Below, one piece after another: positions 37,001 through 48,462 of a stretch of 64,000 nucleotides of DNA; the first letter of the stretch is position 1, and each line of letters begins with the position of its first letter. Origin of the DNA: Quercus robur. Lineage: Eukaryota > Streptophyta > Magnoliopsida > Fagales > Fagaceae. A program made the translations under genes and the position numbers. Below the pieces are notes generated by a model. The model was not told the origin of the DNA. It did not search any database and saw only the letters and a list, made by a program, of their open reading frames with translations. Location of the stretch: positions 84,527,862-84,591,861 of the forward strand of contig NC_065535.1 of the NCBI RefSeq assembly GCF_932294415.1, given 5' to 3'.

Positions 37001-40000
37001 TGAATTGCTTATGTTAGGCATTGAAGTCGCTACTTACCATTTTAGTACTTTTTGGCCTTTGCCTTTTGGATATATTTTAATTCAGCCATGTACTTCATTT
37101 TGATCATAGCTATCAAATATCATGGTTGTCTGTGTATATTTTATAAAGCACAAGAGAATTATAAAAGATGCTATGTCTTAATTTAATATCATTAGTTGTT
37201 CACTTAAGCTCCGTTTGGGAGTTCATAAGGGAAGGGAATGGAATGGAATAGAATAATCATAAGGGAATGGAAATGAATGGAATGGAATGGAATGTATTTA
37301 AGCAAGAGAAATGAATGGAAAAGAATGGAATAGAATGGAATTAAGTAACCTTGATTGGATGTTTTAAAATGAAGGAATGGAAATGAATGAAAATGAATGG
37401 AATGTAAGTAATCTTGTTTGGGAGCAACATGGAGGGAATGGAATGGATTCATTTTATAACAATATTACTATTGGACCCTTATTTTAAAATAAATAATTGA
37501 ATATACAGGGGTATTTTGGGAGTTCTAGTAAAAAAATCATTAAATTTAATTCCATTCCCTCCCATTCCTCCTAATTTCGGGGGGAATGAAAATTTGAGGT
37601 TTTAAAGGAATAGAAAGGAATGAATGTTCCCTCCTACTCATTCCATTCCCTTCTACTTAAACTCCCAAACAAGGGAATGAGCTTTCCATTCCCTCCATTA
37701 AAACTCCCAAACAAGGGGAAGGGAAGAATATTCTAAAATTATTCTTTTTATTCCTTTCCATTCCATTCCATTCCCTCCTCCCAAACGAGGCCTTAGTTGT
37801 GTCATATTGTACACTAATAATTCTTTTCAAATTTACCATAATATTTTTTAAAGATGTGTGCTTTACTTCAATCAGGCACATGCTTTGCACTTACGTGCAC
37901 CTCACACTTTCACCAACACTGATTTTCGGTCAAGAGGATACCAAAAAATAATTTGAATCAACAATTACTATTACATACAAGCAGTCTAAAACTAGATTCA
38001 CTTTCTCACTTTTACTGTTCTCCTCACATCATACAAGGAGCCATAACAACAAAATACTGCAACATTCTTTTAGTTTTAGAAATCATCTCCCCAACTGTCT
38101 GTACTTGACAAAAAAGTAAAATTACCTGAATATTAAACAACTCCTTAAGGCAATGTTGACTTTAAATTAGGGAGGAAAGTGAGACCAAAAATTTGTTCTA
38201 TAAAATGATGAGAAAAAAAGGGATTTGTTGGAATACTTTACTTCATGTGTACGTGCATCTGAGACAACCGAAATAACCGCCTTGCAGGTTGCACGTATGA
38301 CTCTGCAATATGAATGAAGCAAGGCATGTGAAGATGTCCTATCAGGTCTCAAAAGATAGATACAAGAGAACACAGTTTGTGCCAACGAATGACCCTTGTG
38401 CCATGTCGCCTGCATATAGGATCATATTTTAGACTCTAGAGATAAAGATTAGGTAGGTCATACATTGAAGATTTATAGTTTAGATAGAAAAACAAATAAA
38501 AAGCAGTCACTACAAATGCAAAAAAGGGGAAGAAAAAGCAATTTTGTATAGAGTCGGCATGTCAATCAAGGTCAGGCTATGTCTTTGCTACATAGGGTAA
38601 GACTAATCATGAAAAGTAATACTGCTGATACCTCACACGCTAGAAGATGGTCCATGATGTCAATAGTGCATTGAACATCAACAGTTTTGTTAATGCTAAT
38701 AGGAACTGGAGCAGCACCGTTCTCAATGGCTTCATCAATGGAATAGTATTTACAAACAATACCAGAATCCATCTTCGGGTCCATTATCTATTAAGAATAG
38801 CAATTACAAACTAATGAGTATAGGCTGAGCATATAGAGAACAAAATTAAACATAATCAAAGTGGAAAAACCATTGTTGAAGATGATAACAGTAAGATTAT
38901 GCAAGTATTTATTTATAAATACAGTGAGATTATGCAAGTCTTTATATTTATAATCCCATACAATTCACTTTAGGTCACATCCGACAAGCAGGAATCATAG
39001 GAATGACTTGTCAATAGCATCACACATTTGAACAGAGCATCACACCACAAAATACTGCGATATTAAAGAAATTTTTCCAACAATGCATAGATTGAGCAAA
39101 GAAAACTAAGGAAACACCTTAGTAGAAACAGCAGAAAAGAGATTAAAATGGCACAGCCCCAACAATGGTGCTCTTTCATTTTTTTTTTTTTTCGTTATTA
39201 GTTCATCATTTTGGCTTTCATTAATCTTTTCTAGATAAATTGATGCTCTTAATTTTATGCAGTAGTCTCTTTTAAATGGGCAAGGTTCCTGTATGCTTCC
39301 CATGTACTTGGGCTTTGCCCATGTTATCTCCCCCCTCCCCCCCCAGGGAAGTAAAGTGTATACTTACCAAACGTGTGTGTGTGTGTGTGTGTGTATATAA
39401 AGGGTTGAAAAACCATCAAATTAGCAATAGAAAACATATTTTTGCTATGCTATTTAATGCAGCCTAAATTGAATAAGAATACACATAATTCATATTTAAC
39501 AGCTAAAAATAGCATAAAAAGGTTAAGTATAATCAAGGACATAATAAGTACCTCCAAAGCAGACATTGCAGCAAAAAGATTGAAATTATCTCCATGAATA
39601 AGTTCACCGTCTCGAAGATCTGCAAACATTATGAAAGGAAGATAGAATCAAGAGAAAAGCCAACAACACGCGGGTACAGCACCACAATTTATATCTCAAT
39701 TCTCCTATGCAATTTTTAAATGAAAGGCTTACACCAACCCTTCACATCCCTTTTAATGCCTAAGCCAAGGCATCAGTACATGCAGAAGTAAGAGCCAGTC
39801 AATTAGGAATGTGGCCATCCACATGATACAAATATCATACTTAACTTTATTTCCATTTCATCTAGTACTGTGTGTTATCTTATTTTAGGTAGGAGGAGAA
39901 CTGAGAGGATTATAGATTTTTTTTAAACACATTTTAAGTGGGGGAGGTGAATTTGAGTCTTGGACGTCTCCATTGTTCACATTAGGAAATGTCATTTGAT

Positions 40001-40846
40001 CTGAAGGTCATTGGCAACTGATTATATATATATATATAATATATATTTATATATATATATATATATTTTTTAAGTAGGAAAGGGGGATTTGAGCCTTAAA
40101 CGTCTCTATTGAAAACACTAGGAAATATCATTTGATGTGAATGTCATAGGCAACAGAGAAGATTATAATTTATATATGTGTGTGTGTGTGAAAAAAATGT
40201 AAAACTTTCTTTAATTGTTTTTTTGATAAGTAAACTTTCTTTTATTGTTAAGATTAGCATTCCTAAGAAAAGTATTTGAATCAAAAAAAAAAAAGTCGCA
40301 TCAAATACCAAGCATAAAATTTAAAATAAGAACAATAGTAAAAGCCTCAATATTGTTCACATTTATTTAGTTTCCAGTACAATTCCAGCAACAAGTGAAG
40401 CATAAAATTAATAACCTTTCCACACATTTTTTACCGTTCAGTTTCTGACAAAACCAAAAACTCAAACTTTACTCATACAATCAGTTCCCAATCGAACCAA
40501 AAAAAAAAAAAAAAATCCAATTTCCCTCATCATTCCCTCACTTAATCCTCCATTTTCTCAGCAACCAATCAAAAACCCCATTGTTTCTAATTACGCAAAC
40601 TGAAGAATCCCCTTGAGTTATACTCTTTCAAGAAAAAAAAAAAAAAAACATATATAATCACAACTTTCTCGGGAAACAAACAGAGATGGAAAGCGAGAGA
40701 GAAAGAGTGGAGTTAGGGCAAGAAGGGAAAGAACCTTTGCATGCGGATTCAAGAAGAGGCGACACGTCAGCCCAGACCGAGTCGTCGCCGGAGGGAATGG
40801 AGGTACGTTCGGGTACGGAGACCGCCGCCGCCGCATCATCTGCCAT
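29624..40846 (-). CDS. NAA35: NatC N-alpha-acetyltransferase auxiliary subunit (NAA35/MAK10)
   Basis: Sixteen coding exons on minus: 40735-40846, 39552-39619, 38632-38787, 38242-38409, 36320-36470, 35659-35738, 34786-35058, 34499-34642, 33225-33359, 32733-32831, 32104-32160, 31731-31935, 31076-31194, 30482-30550, 29973-30071, 29624-29863. They sum to 2175 nt (724 aa) and all phases agree. The N-terminal Mak10 block is clear: [20 protein letters not shown] then MDPKMDSG. The C-terminus has [49 protein letters not shown] and ends AVVKRS. NAA35 anchors the catalytic subunit NAA30 and small NAA38 to ribosomes so that nascent proteins beginning Met-Leu/Ile/Phe-type are acetylated; in Arabidopsis the complex matters for photosynthesis. 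Introns are large and carry nested transposons. The start at [16 protein letters not shown] is the first in-frame ATG of a typical acidic N-terminus. Confidence 0.95.
29899..29940 (+). mobile_element. Ultra-short poly(A) insert with 13-bp duplication in NAA35 last intron
   Basis: GAGAGAGGATTAT at 29899-29911 and 29928-29940 brackets just T plus 15 A. It is the most minimal member of the short poly(A) insert group; replication slippage is an alternative. Confidence 0.5.
30729..30940. mobile_element. Hairpin MITE with 11-bp target duplication in an NAA35 intron
   Basis: The body 30740-30929 begins AGAAATTATA and ends TATAATTTCT. The arms are inverted copies (GGTGGACCAC..., AGTAAAAGAC/GTCTTTTATT) meeting near 30835. 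The perfect direct repeat CCAGAGTATGG lies at 30729-30739 and 30930-30940. The duplication length would fit a Mutator-like origin. It lies in the intron between the 31076-31194 and 30482-30550 exons. Confidence 0.8.
31228..31345 (-). mobile_element. tRNA-derived SINE, minus orientation, in an NAA35 intron
   Basis: On the minus strand it has an A-box-like stretch (TAGCTCAATTGGCGC, about 31313-31327), a B-box-like GGGTTCAAGCC (31264-31274) and an A-rich tail (T run at 31229-31235). The head matches the SINEs at 33846 and 49607. I could not find a clear target duplication. Confidence 0.65.
33828..33964 (+). mobile_element. tRNA-derived SINE with 18-bp duplication in an NAA35 intron
   Basis: The body 33846-33946 starts near GAGCCTTGTAGCTCAACTAG (A box) with a B-box-like GGTTTCAAATCG near 33900. 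Direct repeats AAATATAAATAATTAGCA (33828-33845) and AAATATAAATAGTTAGCA (33947-33964) differ at one base. It belongs to the same family as the SINE at 49607-49732. Confidence 0.75.
34026..34080. repeat. (AT)n microsatellite
   Basis: Mostly TA dinucleotides with one interruption, in an NAA35 intron. Confidence 0.85.
36644..37921. mobile_element. hAT-like non-autonomous element in an NAA35 intron (host of a nested MITE)
   Basis: The left end CAGTGTTGGTAAAAGCACAC matches the reverse complement of the right end (CAGTGTTGGTGAAAGTGTGA). The flanking 8-mers ATCTTTGG (36636-36643) and ATTTTCGG (37922-37929) agree at six positions, compatible with an aged hAT target duplication. There is no transposase frame. 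A second element (37207-37792) is inserted in it. Confidence 0.65.
37204..37795. mobile_element. PIF/Harbinger-like MITE with (GGAAT)n-rich ends, nested
   Basis: TTA flanks both sides (37204-37206 and 37793-37795). The terminal repeats AGCTCCGTTTGGGAG and, reversed, GGCCTCGTTTGGGAG agree over the core. Each half is built from GGAATGGAATGGAA-type units on the left and their inverse TTCCATTCCATTCC on the right, giving a long self-complementary structure. It interrupts the hAT-like element at 36644-37921. Confidence 0.75.
39925..40160. repeat. Two related SINE-like relics separated by (TA)n
   Basis: The stretch at about 39925-40015 (ending GATCTGAAGGTCATTGGCAAC) is repeated in diverged form at about 40068-40155. 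Both contain GGATTTGAG- or GAATTTGAG-like words resembling an inverted B box. A (TA)n tract at 40022-40065 separates them. They lie in NAA35 intron 1. Confidence 0.45.
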
Positions 40847-42410
40847 TTGTTTTTGCTGATTGATGCTTTATTGTTGTATTTTCAGTGCTTCGGATTCTAT
40901 CTCTCTCTCTCTCTCTCTCACTGTGTCTCTCTCTGAGTCTTTGCTTTGGGACTGTGTTGGTCTACGCAAACGCAAAGTGCTTTTGCTTAACGAAGAAGAC
41001 CCAAGTTTTTAGTTTTAAATTTTAAGGTGGTTTTTTTTGTTTTTGTTTTGTGGAATTGTGAAAGTACGACTTCGGAGGGGGCTGGAGACGCTAAAGGATT
41101 TTAGAGACACATCGTACGTGTGTGTGAGTGAGGGTTTTAGGGCATGAAAACTAATGATTTTCACGGGTCGGGTCGGATACCATTACCCACCCAAAATATG
41201 GGATCTGTTTTTCGTCCATAGGGCTTTGGGCTGATGTTTTTATACTCGAAAGATTCTCGGGAACTCTAGGGTTTTATTTTTTTATTTTTTTCAATCACTT
41301 ATCACTTTTCATTCAATTTTCTTCACTCATCACTCATCACTCATCACTTAAAGTACCCCAATTTCCTAAACCCACCCGTTTGGCACATATCACTTAGTTA
41401 TATTTTCAACCAAAAAATCTAAAAAAACTGGGACCCACACACTGACCCATGTCATAAGACTTTCTTTTTCTTTTTTTTTTTTCCCTACTCTCCCCTTCGT
41501 TTTTCTCTGCTTTTCTCTTCGTTTTTCCCCTGTTTTTCTGTGATTTTCTCTTCGTTTTTCCCCTGAAAAAGCCAACGAGCAACAAGCGACGCCATTGATG
41601 AGCGACAAAGCCGAATCGACGAGCGACGCCATTGATGAAAAGTTTGAAACTGAAAGAGAGAGAAAAACAGAGTAGTGGGTTAGAGATTTTGGAGATTGTT
41701 TGAATTGAAAAGTTTGTTTCTTGATTTTGGAGATTAATGGGTTTGAGACTGAGATGATGGTGCCAACGATGGAGTTAGGAAGGATGGAGAAGATGGTGGG
41801 TCTGAGCTCTGATTAGTGGTGGTATAGTTTACCCAAAAAAAAAAAGAAGATGGTGGGTCTAAGCTCCGATCGATGGTGGTATGGAGATGGTGATATAGTT
41901 TGCCCAAAAAAAAAAAAAAATGGTGGGTCTGAGCTCCGATCGGTGGTGGTATGAAGATGGTGGTATAGTTTACCAAAAAAAAAAAAAAGAAGAAGAAAAT
42001 GGTTGTATGAAGATGAAGGAGTGATCTGGTTCCCATTGATGAAGAGAGCCGTTGCAAGTTGTATCAAAAGGTGGGCTGGTGTGACTTTGCACTGATAATG
42101 GGTCTCATATATGTGTGTTTAATTACGAAAATGCCATGGAAGCTGAGTTTTGGAAACTGAAAACACATTTATATGTTTTTAGTTTCCATAACTCATCACT
42201 CAAAAATCGGAGAATTGAGTGATAGAAACAAAAACTAAAAACATCCCCAAATAAACCATTCAGCCATGGGACCCACATATTTTGAGTTATGGGTGATGGA
42301 AACAGAGTTATGGGTGATGAAAACACAAAAACCAAACAGCCCCCTAATCTCCAATTATAAAACCAACAAAAAAAAAAAAAAAAAAAGCTAATAATAACGC
42401 TCATAGACTT
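40847..42410. other. Upstream flank of NAA35 and a probable non-autonomous repeat
   Basis: On minus, the NAA35 leader is CT/GA-rich (TC repeats at 40899-40920). From about 41375 to 42345 there is a TE-like region. Its ends carry GTTTGGCAC and (right) CCAAACAGCCCC words, and its middle (41780-41990) has three tandem copies of a roughly 60-bp unit containing AGCTCCGATCG and GTTTACC plus an A run. No gene seen. The open frames here are shadows of the repeat. Confidence 0.4.
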
Positions 42411-43112
42411 TGTAAGGACTCAATTTGTAACGACCCAAAATGATACTGGGTTCGCACGTAAAAAGACCCAAATAATATCATTTGTAGAGCGTGGGTTTAA
42501 AAGGCTAGGCCTTGGTCACCGGACGGTGGTTAGTCGTGGTGTTCATACAGAATTAAACCGTGTTCGCTCGAGGAGTCTTTCTCCTTGAGGCGGTTTGGGA
42601 GGCTCTGGTTCTTGGCCTTTTTTCCCAGCCTCCTTTTTTGGCGCCTCAACCTTCACATTATATAACCCTTCTTGGTTGATCATAGTCCTCCACTTGTTGA
42701 TCAGGCAGGTGCCTACTTAAGTACCCGTCTCATGAGCTGCCTCCCCTTACTTTTTGTTAGTTGCGATGACCGAAGTCACCCTGTTCAGGCGTCTTTTCTT
42801 ATTAATATGGTTAGGACGTTTGCGGGCGCATTTAATGCGGAGGGGACGTATTTACCTTGAACTAGTTCCGCACCGTACCCCTACGTGGGTCCCATTCTAC
42901 TCGCCTCTTCTTCAGGGGGTTTTTTGGGGGCAGCCTTCAATGAGATGTTGCTCTTCCCTTTGAAGTCTTGGAATGCCGAGGATAGGGTCATCCTCGGCTG
43001 TGCCCCCAGGCATTTCGGCCTTTCCCTATTCGTCCTCGACAAATACCTTCCTTGGCACGGGCCCTAGGCCTTAGTAGAGCATGGGCCAGATCATAAGTTC
43101 TCTAGCCCCACA
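42411..43112 (-). repeat. LTR (3' LTR in element sense)
   Basis: 702 bp, TGTAAGGACT...GCCCCACA on plus. It contains a TATATAA box around 42657-42664 that can be read from either strand. By eye it differs from the partner LTR at about 35 positions (roughly 95% identity), nearly all of them transitions. Confidence 0.95.
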
Positions 43113-43650
43113 ATAGTCCCTCAAAATCCTGCTATCCAGCTCCTTGGATGGATAGGAGGGTTTTGATGACATCAGACATCTGTCAATGCCTGTCAATCCT
43201 TATCACCTATCGGTTCCCGAGACTTTTCGTCTGCCCGAGACACATTCCTGGAGACTTTGGAAGGTGAAACATGGCCTCATTAAATGCGGGCGGCTTTGTG
43301 TTTCCCACGTTCTACGGCATGATGGAGATCTAACGGTGGGGATTTCTTTGCCTTTATGGGCGGGAAAAATCGTGCAGTTACTCTTAATGGGAGGCATAAA
43401 TGATTTTTGGAATGGATTTGTCTCTTCAGTTTTGCACTTAAGAGTTCTAGCGCATATACCTTGGGTTCATCTGAACTTTCGTCCAAACTCAAGTCTATCT
43501 CCAGCACAAAAAGTCTGTCCGAAGCGGCTTTCCTCTTTTCTGTAAATTCCCTGCCTCCATTAACTCGTGCTTTTTCTTTTCTGGGTTTATTTTTCTCTAG
43601 TTCCCTTCCTTCTCCCGTCACTAGTTGAGTTTGTTTAGTAACTCGTAGAG

Positions 43651-46342
43651 ATGGTTAAATTGAGACTGAGGAAATTGGTTGATACTGAGAAGACGATGGA
43701 AAAGTTCATCGCCGATTACAGGATTCCTCCCAACGTAAGTCTGAGGCATTGTAAGATGGGGGAGTGGTACTTTCTAAGGAGAACGGGCGAGGTGGTAATT
43801 CCTGTCCTCGCCTTCGTAGAGGGGGGTATGAGAATCCCCATGGGGCCGGTAACGAAGGGTTACCTCAGGCACTTCTGATTAGCCCTCACCCAGTGTACCG
43901 GCAACATGTTTAGGATTCTGGGTTGTGTGGATGCCTTAAATGAAAAGATGGGGCTAAGATTAACCCACCACGACGTGAATTGGTGTTATAATCTCCAAAA
44001 TTTGAAGGGGAAATCCTATTATATGAAGACGAGAGACGAGAGGGTTCGACTAATTCAATGCCTCCCTGATTCCAACAAGGGGTTAAACAAAGATTTCCTT
44101 ATCGTATTCGGTGAATGGCATGATGGCGATCTCTGCCCCACGGTAAAGGGAGAACCAGGTGGGGTATAGAGAATGGAAGGGTGCCAATCCTTTGTGCCAT
44201 TTTAATTTGATGTGGTTCGGTAACTAACCATGCGCATGTGTTTTTCTTGCAGATCCACACGCTTTTCACCAACACTTTCACCTAGTTAACCAGGTGGACT
44301 TGGAGACTGTTCTTCAAGCGGCAGTTTTCATAAATGACGGGGATGGTCAAGTCCGAGCCGCTCACAAAATCTTAGGGTACGCTCCCCTTCAGAAGTCATT
44401 TGCCGACCCCAGGCACGTGATCAGAGCCAGCCGTCCTCGGCTTCCAAAAATTACCATGGTCGAATCAGGATTTTTAATCTCCGAAGGATCATCTGTCCCA
44501 GAGGGCATCCCACTGGTGGACCTCTCCTCATCTCACCAAGTAGCGGAGGACGAAGGCGAGTTAGATCAATCCGAGGAGGGATTTGGGGTATTTGACCTAG
44601 CCGACCAATCCAAGGATCCTGCTGGTGATATAGGTGACCCGGCCTTATCCGAGGCGGAATTGTCATCAGTAGACACATCTTCCCAAACCGAGATGGGACT
44701 TAAGAGAAAGCCCCCGACCAGCTTATTCGACCTCCTCGAGGGTCAACCGGAGAAGGGTGCGCAGGGAACACCGCAGTCCAACGCTCCGTCTCCACCACCT
44801 CAGCCCCAGACCATCCAGACTAGGTCATCCTCCACAAAGTCGCAGCCACAATCTCCCCGCCCCAAACTTCCTGCTCCTCCCCAACCAGCTCTGCCTCCTC
44901 GGCCGGAGCCCACTAACTCAAAGAGAAAGAGGAGTCCCAAGGGTAAGGAAGCCATGGATGGGGGAAAATCTCAATCTTCTAAGGAGAGGGATGAAGCCCC
45001 GCGTGTGAAACAATTGAAGATTGGGCACCAAAGCAAGGGTAAAGAGACCGAAGCCCAATCAGCCCAAAGCAAGGGAAAGGGGATCGAAGCCCAATCCTTG
45101 CCAAGCGCTTGGCTTCCCGCCCCAATGCTCCACGGGGGACCACTGCTGGAAACCGCGTCCATGAGGGACCTTGGAGATGGCGAAGGGGGTTATGTGGCCG
45201 ACGCATTAGGGAGAACTATGCTGCTTCCCAATGACGTGGATGAGTTGAAGAAAATGAGGATGCAGGAGGTTTTCCTCAGTACGAAGAGGTACTTGGGAAT
45301 GGTAAGGCTCTTGAAACCTAAAACTTTATTAACTCTTGCTCCCGGTTTGTCATTCACAATGTATTTACCTTACTTGACAGGCTCTCCAGGCCACATATAG
45401 AATGGAGGAGGAAGTTAACAAGCAGAGTAAGGCCGCCGAGAATGAACGCTCCAAACACCTAGACGCCTCACGAACTCTCAAAGCTTTCGAGGACGACCTC
45501 GTAAAGGCTAAGGACGCCTTAAAGGAGGCTATCCGAGAAAAAGATAGTGCCTCGGCGGGTTTAGATGGTGCTCAAAAATAGGCCAAGGAACAGACAAAAC
45601 GTCTACTCGAAGCCGAGGATCAGTTGCGAATAGCCAAGGAGCAGATCAGTGATTTAAAGAAAAGACTGATCTTGGCAGAGAATGATAAAGGCGTGGTGGA
45701 GTATGCCCGAGACGAAACCATGAGGGCCAAGCGAGAGGCGAGTTTGCTAGAAACGAGACTGAGGCTTCCAAGGAAACGGCCAAGGATGAGGGTTACAACG
45801 TGGGGGTAGCTGAAACCCAAGCCTCCCTTAAAGCCCAAATTCCCGGAGTATGCAGGCTATACTGCTCCCAGGTTTGGGAAGAGGCCTTAAAGCGAGCTAG
45901 GGTGGATGCTTCGTCTGATTTGTGGAAAGCGGAGAGCATATTTTACCCTACAGCCATCCGTGAGGCCGCCTCCACCAGCTCCGAGGCTGTGAGCGATCAA
46001 CACGAGGGAGGGGTCACTCAGTCAGAAGCTGCATAGGTCAGCGTCCCTCCTGGCGAGTCACTAAAAGGGGGAGAGCTCCTTGATGTGATAGAAGCACCCG
46101 AAAGTATGGATCCCGAGGTGCCCAAAGAAGATGCCGAGCCTATGGTCAGCGCTCAGATCCCTGATGTTGAAGAGCCAGCCATCCTTGCCCAGCCCCTGCA
46201 GGCAATTCCCCTTACTGAGGTCCTCAAGAGTACCGACACCGATCCCGCTCAGCCTTCTCCAGAAGCGACTATCCTCCAGGGCGTCGAAACCAGTCCTGTT
46301 CTGCCTTCCCAGGATGTGGCCGACACAGAACTGAAGAAGTAG
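43651..46342 (+). pseudogene. Degenerate three-exon reading frame antisense to the LTR element
   Basis: Exons 43651-44158, 44253-45301 and 45381-46342 join in phase across good sites (CAG|GTGGGG...TTGCAG; ATG|GTAAGG...TGACAG). The ATG at 43651 opens MVKLRLRKLVDTEKTMEKF. Exon 1 carries WYFLRRTGEVVIPVLAFVEG and GLNKDFLIVFGEWHD; exon 2 is Pro/Ser/Lys-rich and basic; exon 3 is heptad-like (LKAFEDDLVKAKDALKEAIR), then VCRLYCSQVWEEALK, then an acidic Pro-rich end. It is broken by TGA at 43876-43878 (a CGA to TGA change is the simplest cause), TAG at 45579-45581, a frameshift near 45760 and TAG at 46034-46036. I recognise no named domain. Tat-clade gypsy elements such as Grande carry antisense ORFs, which is the closest known parallel. 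The layout (globular head, disordered basic middle, coiled coil) is inferred. The in-frame GTG at 44294 is not a start: the frame extends upstream to the splice acceptor. Confidence 0.75.
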
Positions 46343-46723
46343 AAACCCCGGCCAGCCTTCGTATTTATTTTTAGTTCAATGATTAACTAGTTTTTCTTTT
46401 ATTTTGAAAACTTTGTAGTTTGCCTGTAGTTGAACCTGTTGAACACGCATATGAAATTCTTTTCTTCCTTTTTCTGTTTGATTACATGCTAGTTGCCCTC
46501 GTCGATGCTTACTATCGCTGATGATTTTTGAGCTAATTATCTTAACATGTATGAATGGTTGTGCATATGACATGTTTAGGATCATGTTTCAGAATGCTAG
46601 CTCACCCGCACCCATAGGGTATTGAACTCATGTCTGAACCTATTTCAGTGGGGATATAGGCATCACCTGAAATGTCATATGTGTCGTTAGGACCAACTTG
46701 GTGTCCAAATTTCCTTTAAGTAG

Positions 46724-48220
46724 TTGGTTTCCCCATAGGTTTGAGTCTGAAGACCATGCAATACCTTGGTTCTGTCCAAAACTTGATTTTAAGTTGTTGG
46801 TTTCCCCATAGGTTTGAGTCCGAGGACCATGCAATACCTTGGTTCTGTCCAAAATTTGATTTTTAAGTAGCTGGTTTCCCCCTAGGTTTGAGTCTGAGGA
46901 CCATGCAATACCTTGGTTCTGTCCAAAACTTGATTTTTAAGTAGTTGGTTTCCCTATAGGTTTGAGTCCGAGGACCATGCAATACCTTGGTTCTGTCCAA
47001 AACTTAATTTTTAAGTAGTTGGTTTCCCCATAGGTTTGAGTCCGAGGACCATACAATACCTTGGTTCTGTCCAAAACTTAGCTTTTTTAAGTAGTTGGTT
47101 TCCCCATAGGTTTGAGCCCGAGGACCATGCAATACCTTGGTTCTGTCCAAAACTTGATTTTTAAGTAGTTGGTTTCCCCATAGGTTTTAGTCCGAGGACC
47201 ATGTAATACCTTGGTTTTGTCCAAAACTTAGTTTTTTTAAGTAGTTGGTTTCCCCATAGGTTTGAGTTCGAGGACCATGCAATACCTTGGTTCTGTCCAA
47301 AACTTAGCTTTTTTAAGTAGTTGGTTTCCTCATAAGTTTGAGTCCGAGGACTATGCAATACCTTGGTTCTGTCCAAAACTTAGCTTTTTTAAGTAGTTGG
47401 TTTCCCCATAAGTTTGAGTCCGAGGACCATGCAATACCTTGGTTCTGTCCAAAACTTAATTTTTAAGTAGTTGGTTTCCCCATAGGTTTGAGTCCGAGGA
47501 CCATGCAATACCTTGGTTCTGTCCAAAACTTAGCTTTTTTAAGTAGTTGGTTTCCCCATAGGTTTGAGTCCGAGGACCATGCAATACCTTGGTTCTGTTC
47601 AAAACTTGATTTTTAAGTAGTTGGTTTCCCCATAGGTTTGAGTCCGAGGACCATGCAATACCTTGGTTCTGTCCAAAACTTAATTTTTAGGTAGTTGGTT
47701 TCCCCATAGGTTTGAGTCCGAGGACCATGCAATACATTGGTTCCGTCCAAAACTTAGCTTTTTTAAGTAGTTGGTTTCCCCATAGGTTTGAGTCCGAGGA
47801 CCATGCAATACCTTGGTTCTGTCCAAAACTTAGCTTTTTTAAGTAGTTGGTTTCCCCATAGGTTTGAGTCCAAGGACCATGCAATACCTTGGTTTTGTCT
47901 AAAACTTAATTTTTAAGTAGTTGGTTTCCTCATAGGTTTGAGTTCGAGGACTATGCAATACCTTGGTTCTGTCCAAAACTTAGCTTTTTTAAGTAGTTGG
48001 TTTCCCCATAGGTTTGAGTCCGAGGACTATGCAATACCTTGGTTCTGTCCAAAACTTAGCTTTTTTAAGTAATTGGTTTCCCCATAAGTTTGAGTCCGAG
48101 GACCATGCAATACCTTGGTTCTGTCCAAAACTTAATTTTTAAGTAGTTGGTTTCCCCATAGGTTTGAGTCCGAGGACCATGCAATACCTTGGTTCTGTCA
48201 AAAACTTAATTTTTAAGTAG
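46724..48220 (+). repeat. Tandem array, 20 copies of a 73-76-bp unit, inside the LTR element
   Basis: The unit begins TTGGTTTCCCCATAGGTTTG, continues through a block containing GAGTCCGAGGACCATGCAAT and ends with CAAAACTTA followed by a variable T run. Copy starts (TTGG) fall at 46724, 46797, 46871, 46945, 47019, 47095 and so on to 48147, with a partial copy at 48221. Two length variants recur, with the sequence before the T run being either TTAAT/TTGAT or TTAGC. In element sense the array lies between the PBS and the antisense frame. There are no unique spacers, so it is not CRISPR-like. Confidence 0.95.
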
Positions 48221-48440
48221 TTGGGGGAATTAACCCCTCGGTTATGGCATGGGACATTGGTTTAGGGAGACTAGCTCCTCGGCCAAGCCCTTAGAACCAT
48301 CCGCGCCACTGACACTTCGAAGCGTAGCCCCTAGTGAAGAAACGTAGCCCCTAGTGGAACTTTACGCTAGAACACTACAACCGCCTGTTGGAAATGACGG
48401 GGGGACTGTCTCAACCGACCGCCTGTGCCAATACACAAGC

Positions 48441-48460
48441 CTTTCCCACAGACGGCGCCA
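48441..48460 (-). other. Primer binding site of the LTR element
   Basis: On minus, TGGCGCCGTCTGTGGGAAAG lies two bases inside the LTR at 48463-49164. The TGGCGCC start matches the CCA-ended 3' terminus of a tRNA and is the kind of PBS seen in plant Ty3/gypsy elements. It decides the element's orientation. Confidence 0.85.
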
Positions 48461-48462
48461 AT

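Noticed and set aside
44294-45400. 368-codon frame taken as a stand-alone gene starting at GTG 44294
   Set aside because: The frame continues upstream to a splice acceptor at 44252 and ends through intron sequence after 45301. It is the middle exon of a larger frame.
46640-47884. Short minus frames with repeating FGQNQGIAWSS-like peptides
   Set aside because: They are translations of the 75-bp tandem array and not genes.
46724-48220. CRISPR-like array
   Set aside because: Copies are directly contiguous with no unique spacers, and the setting is a plant retrotransposon.
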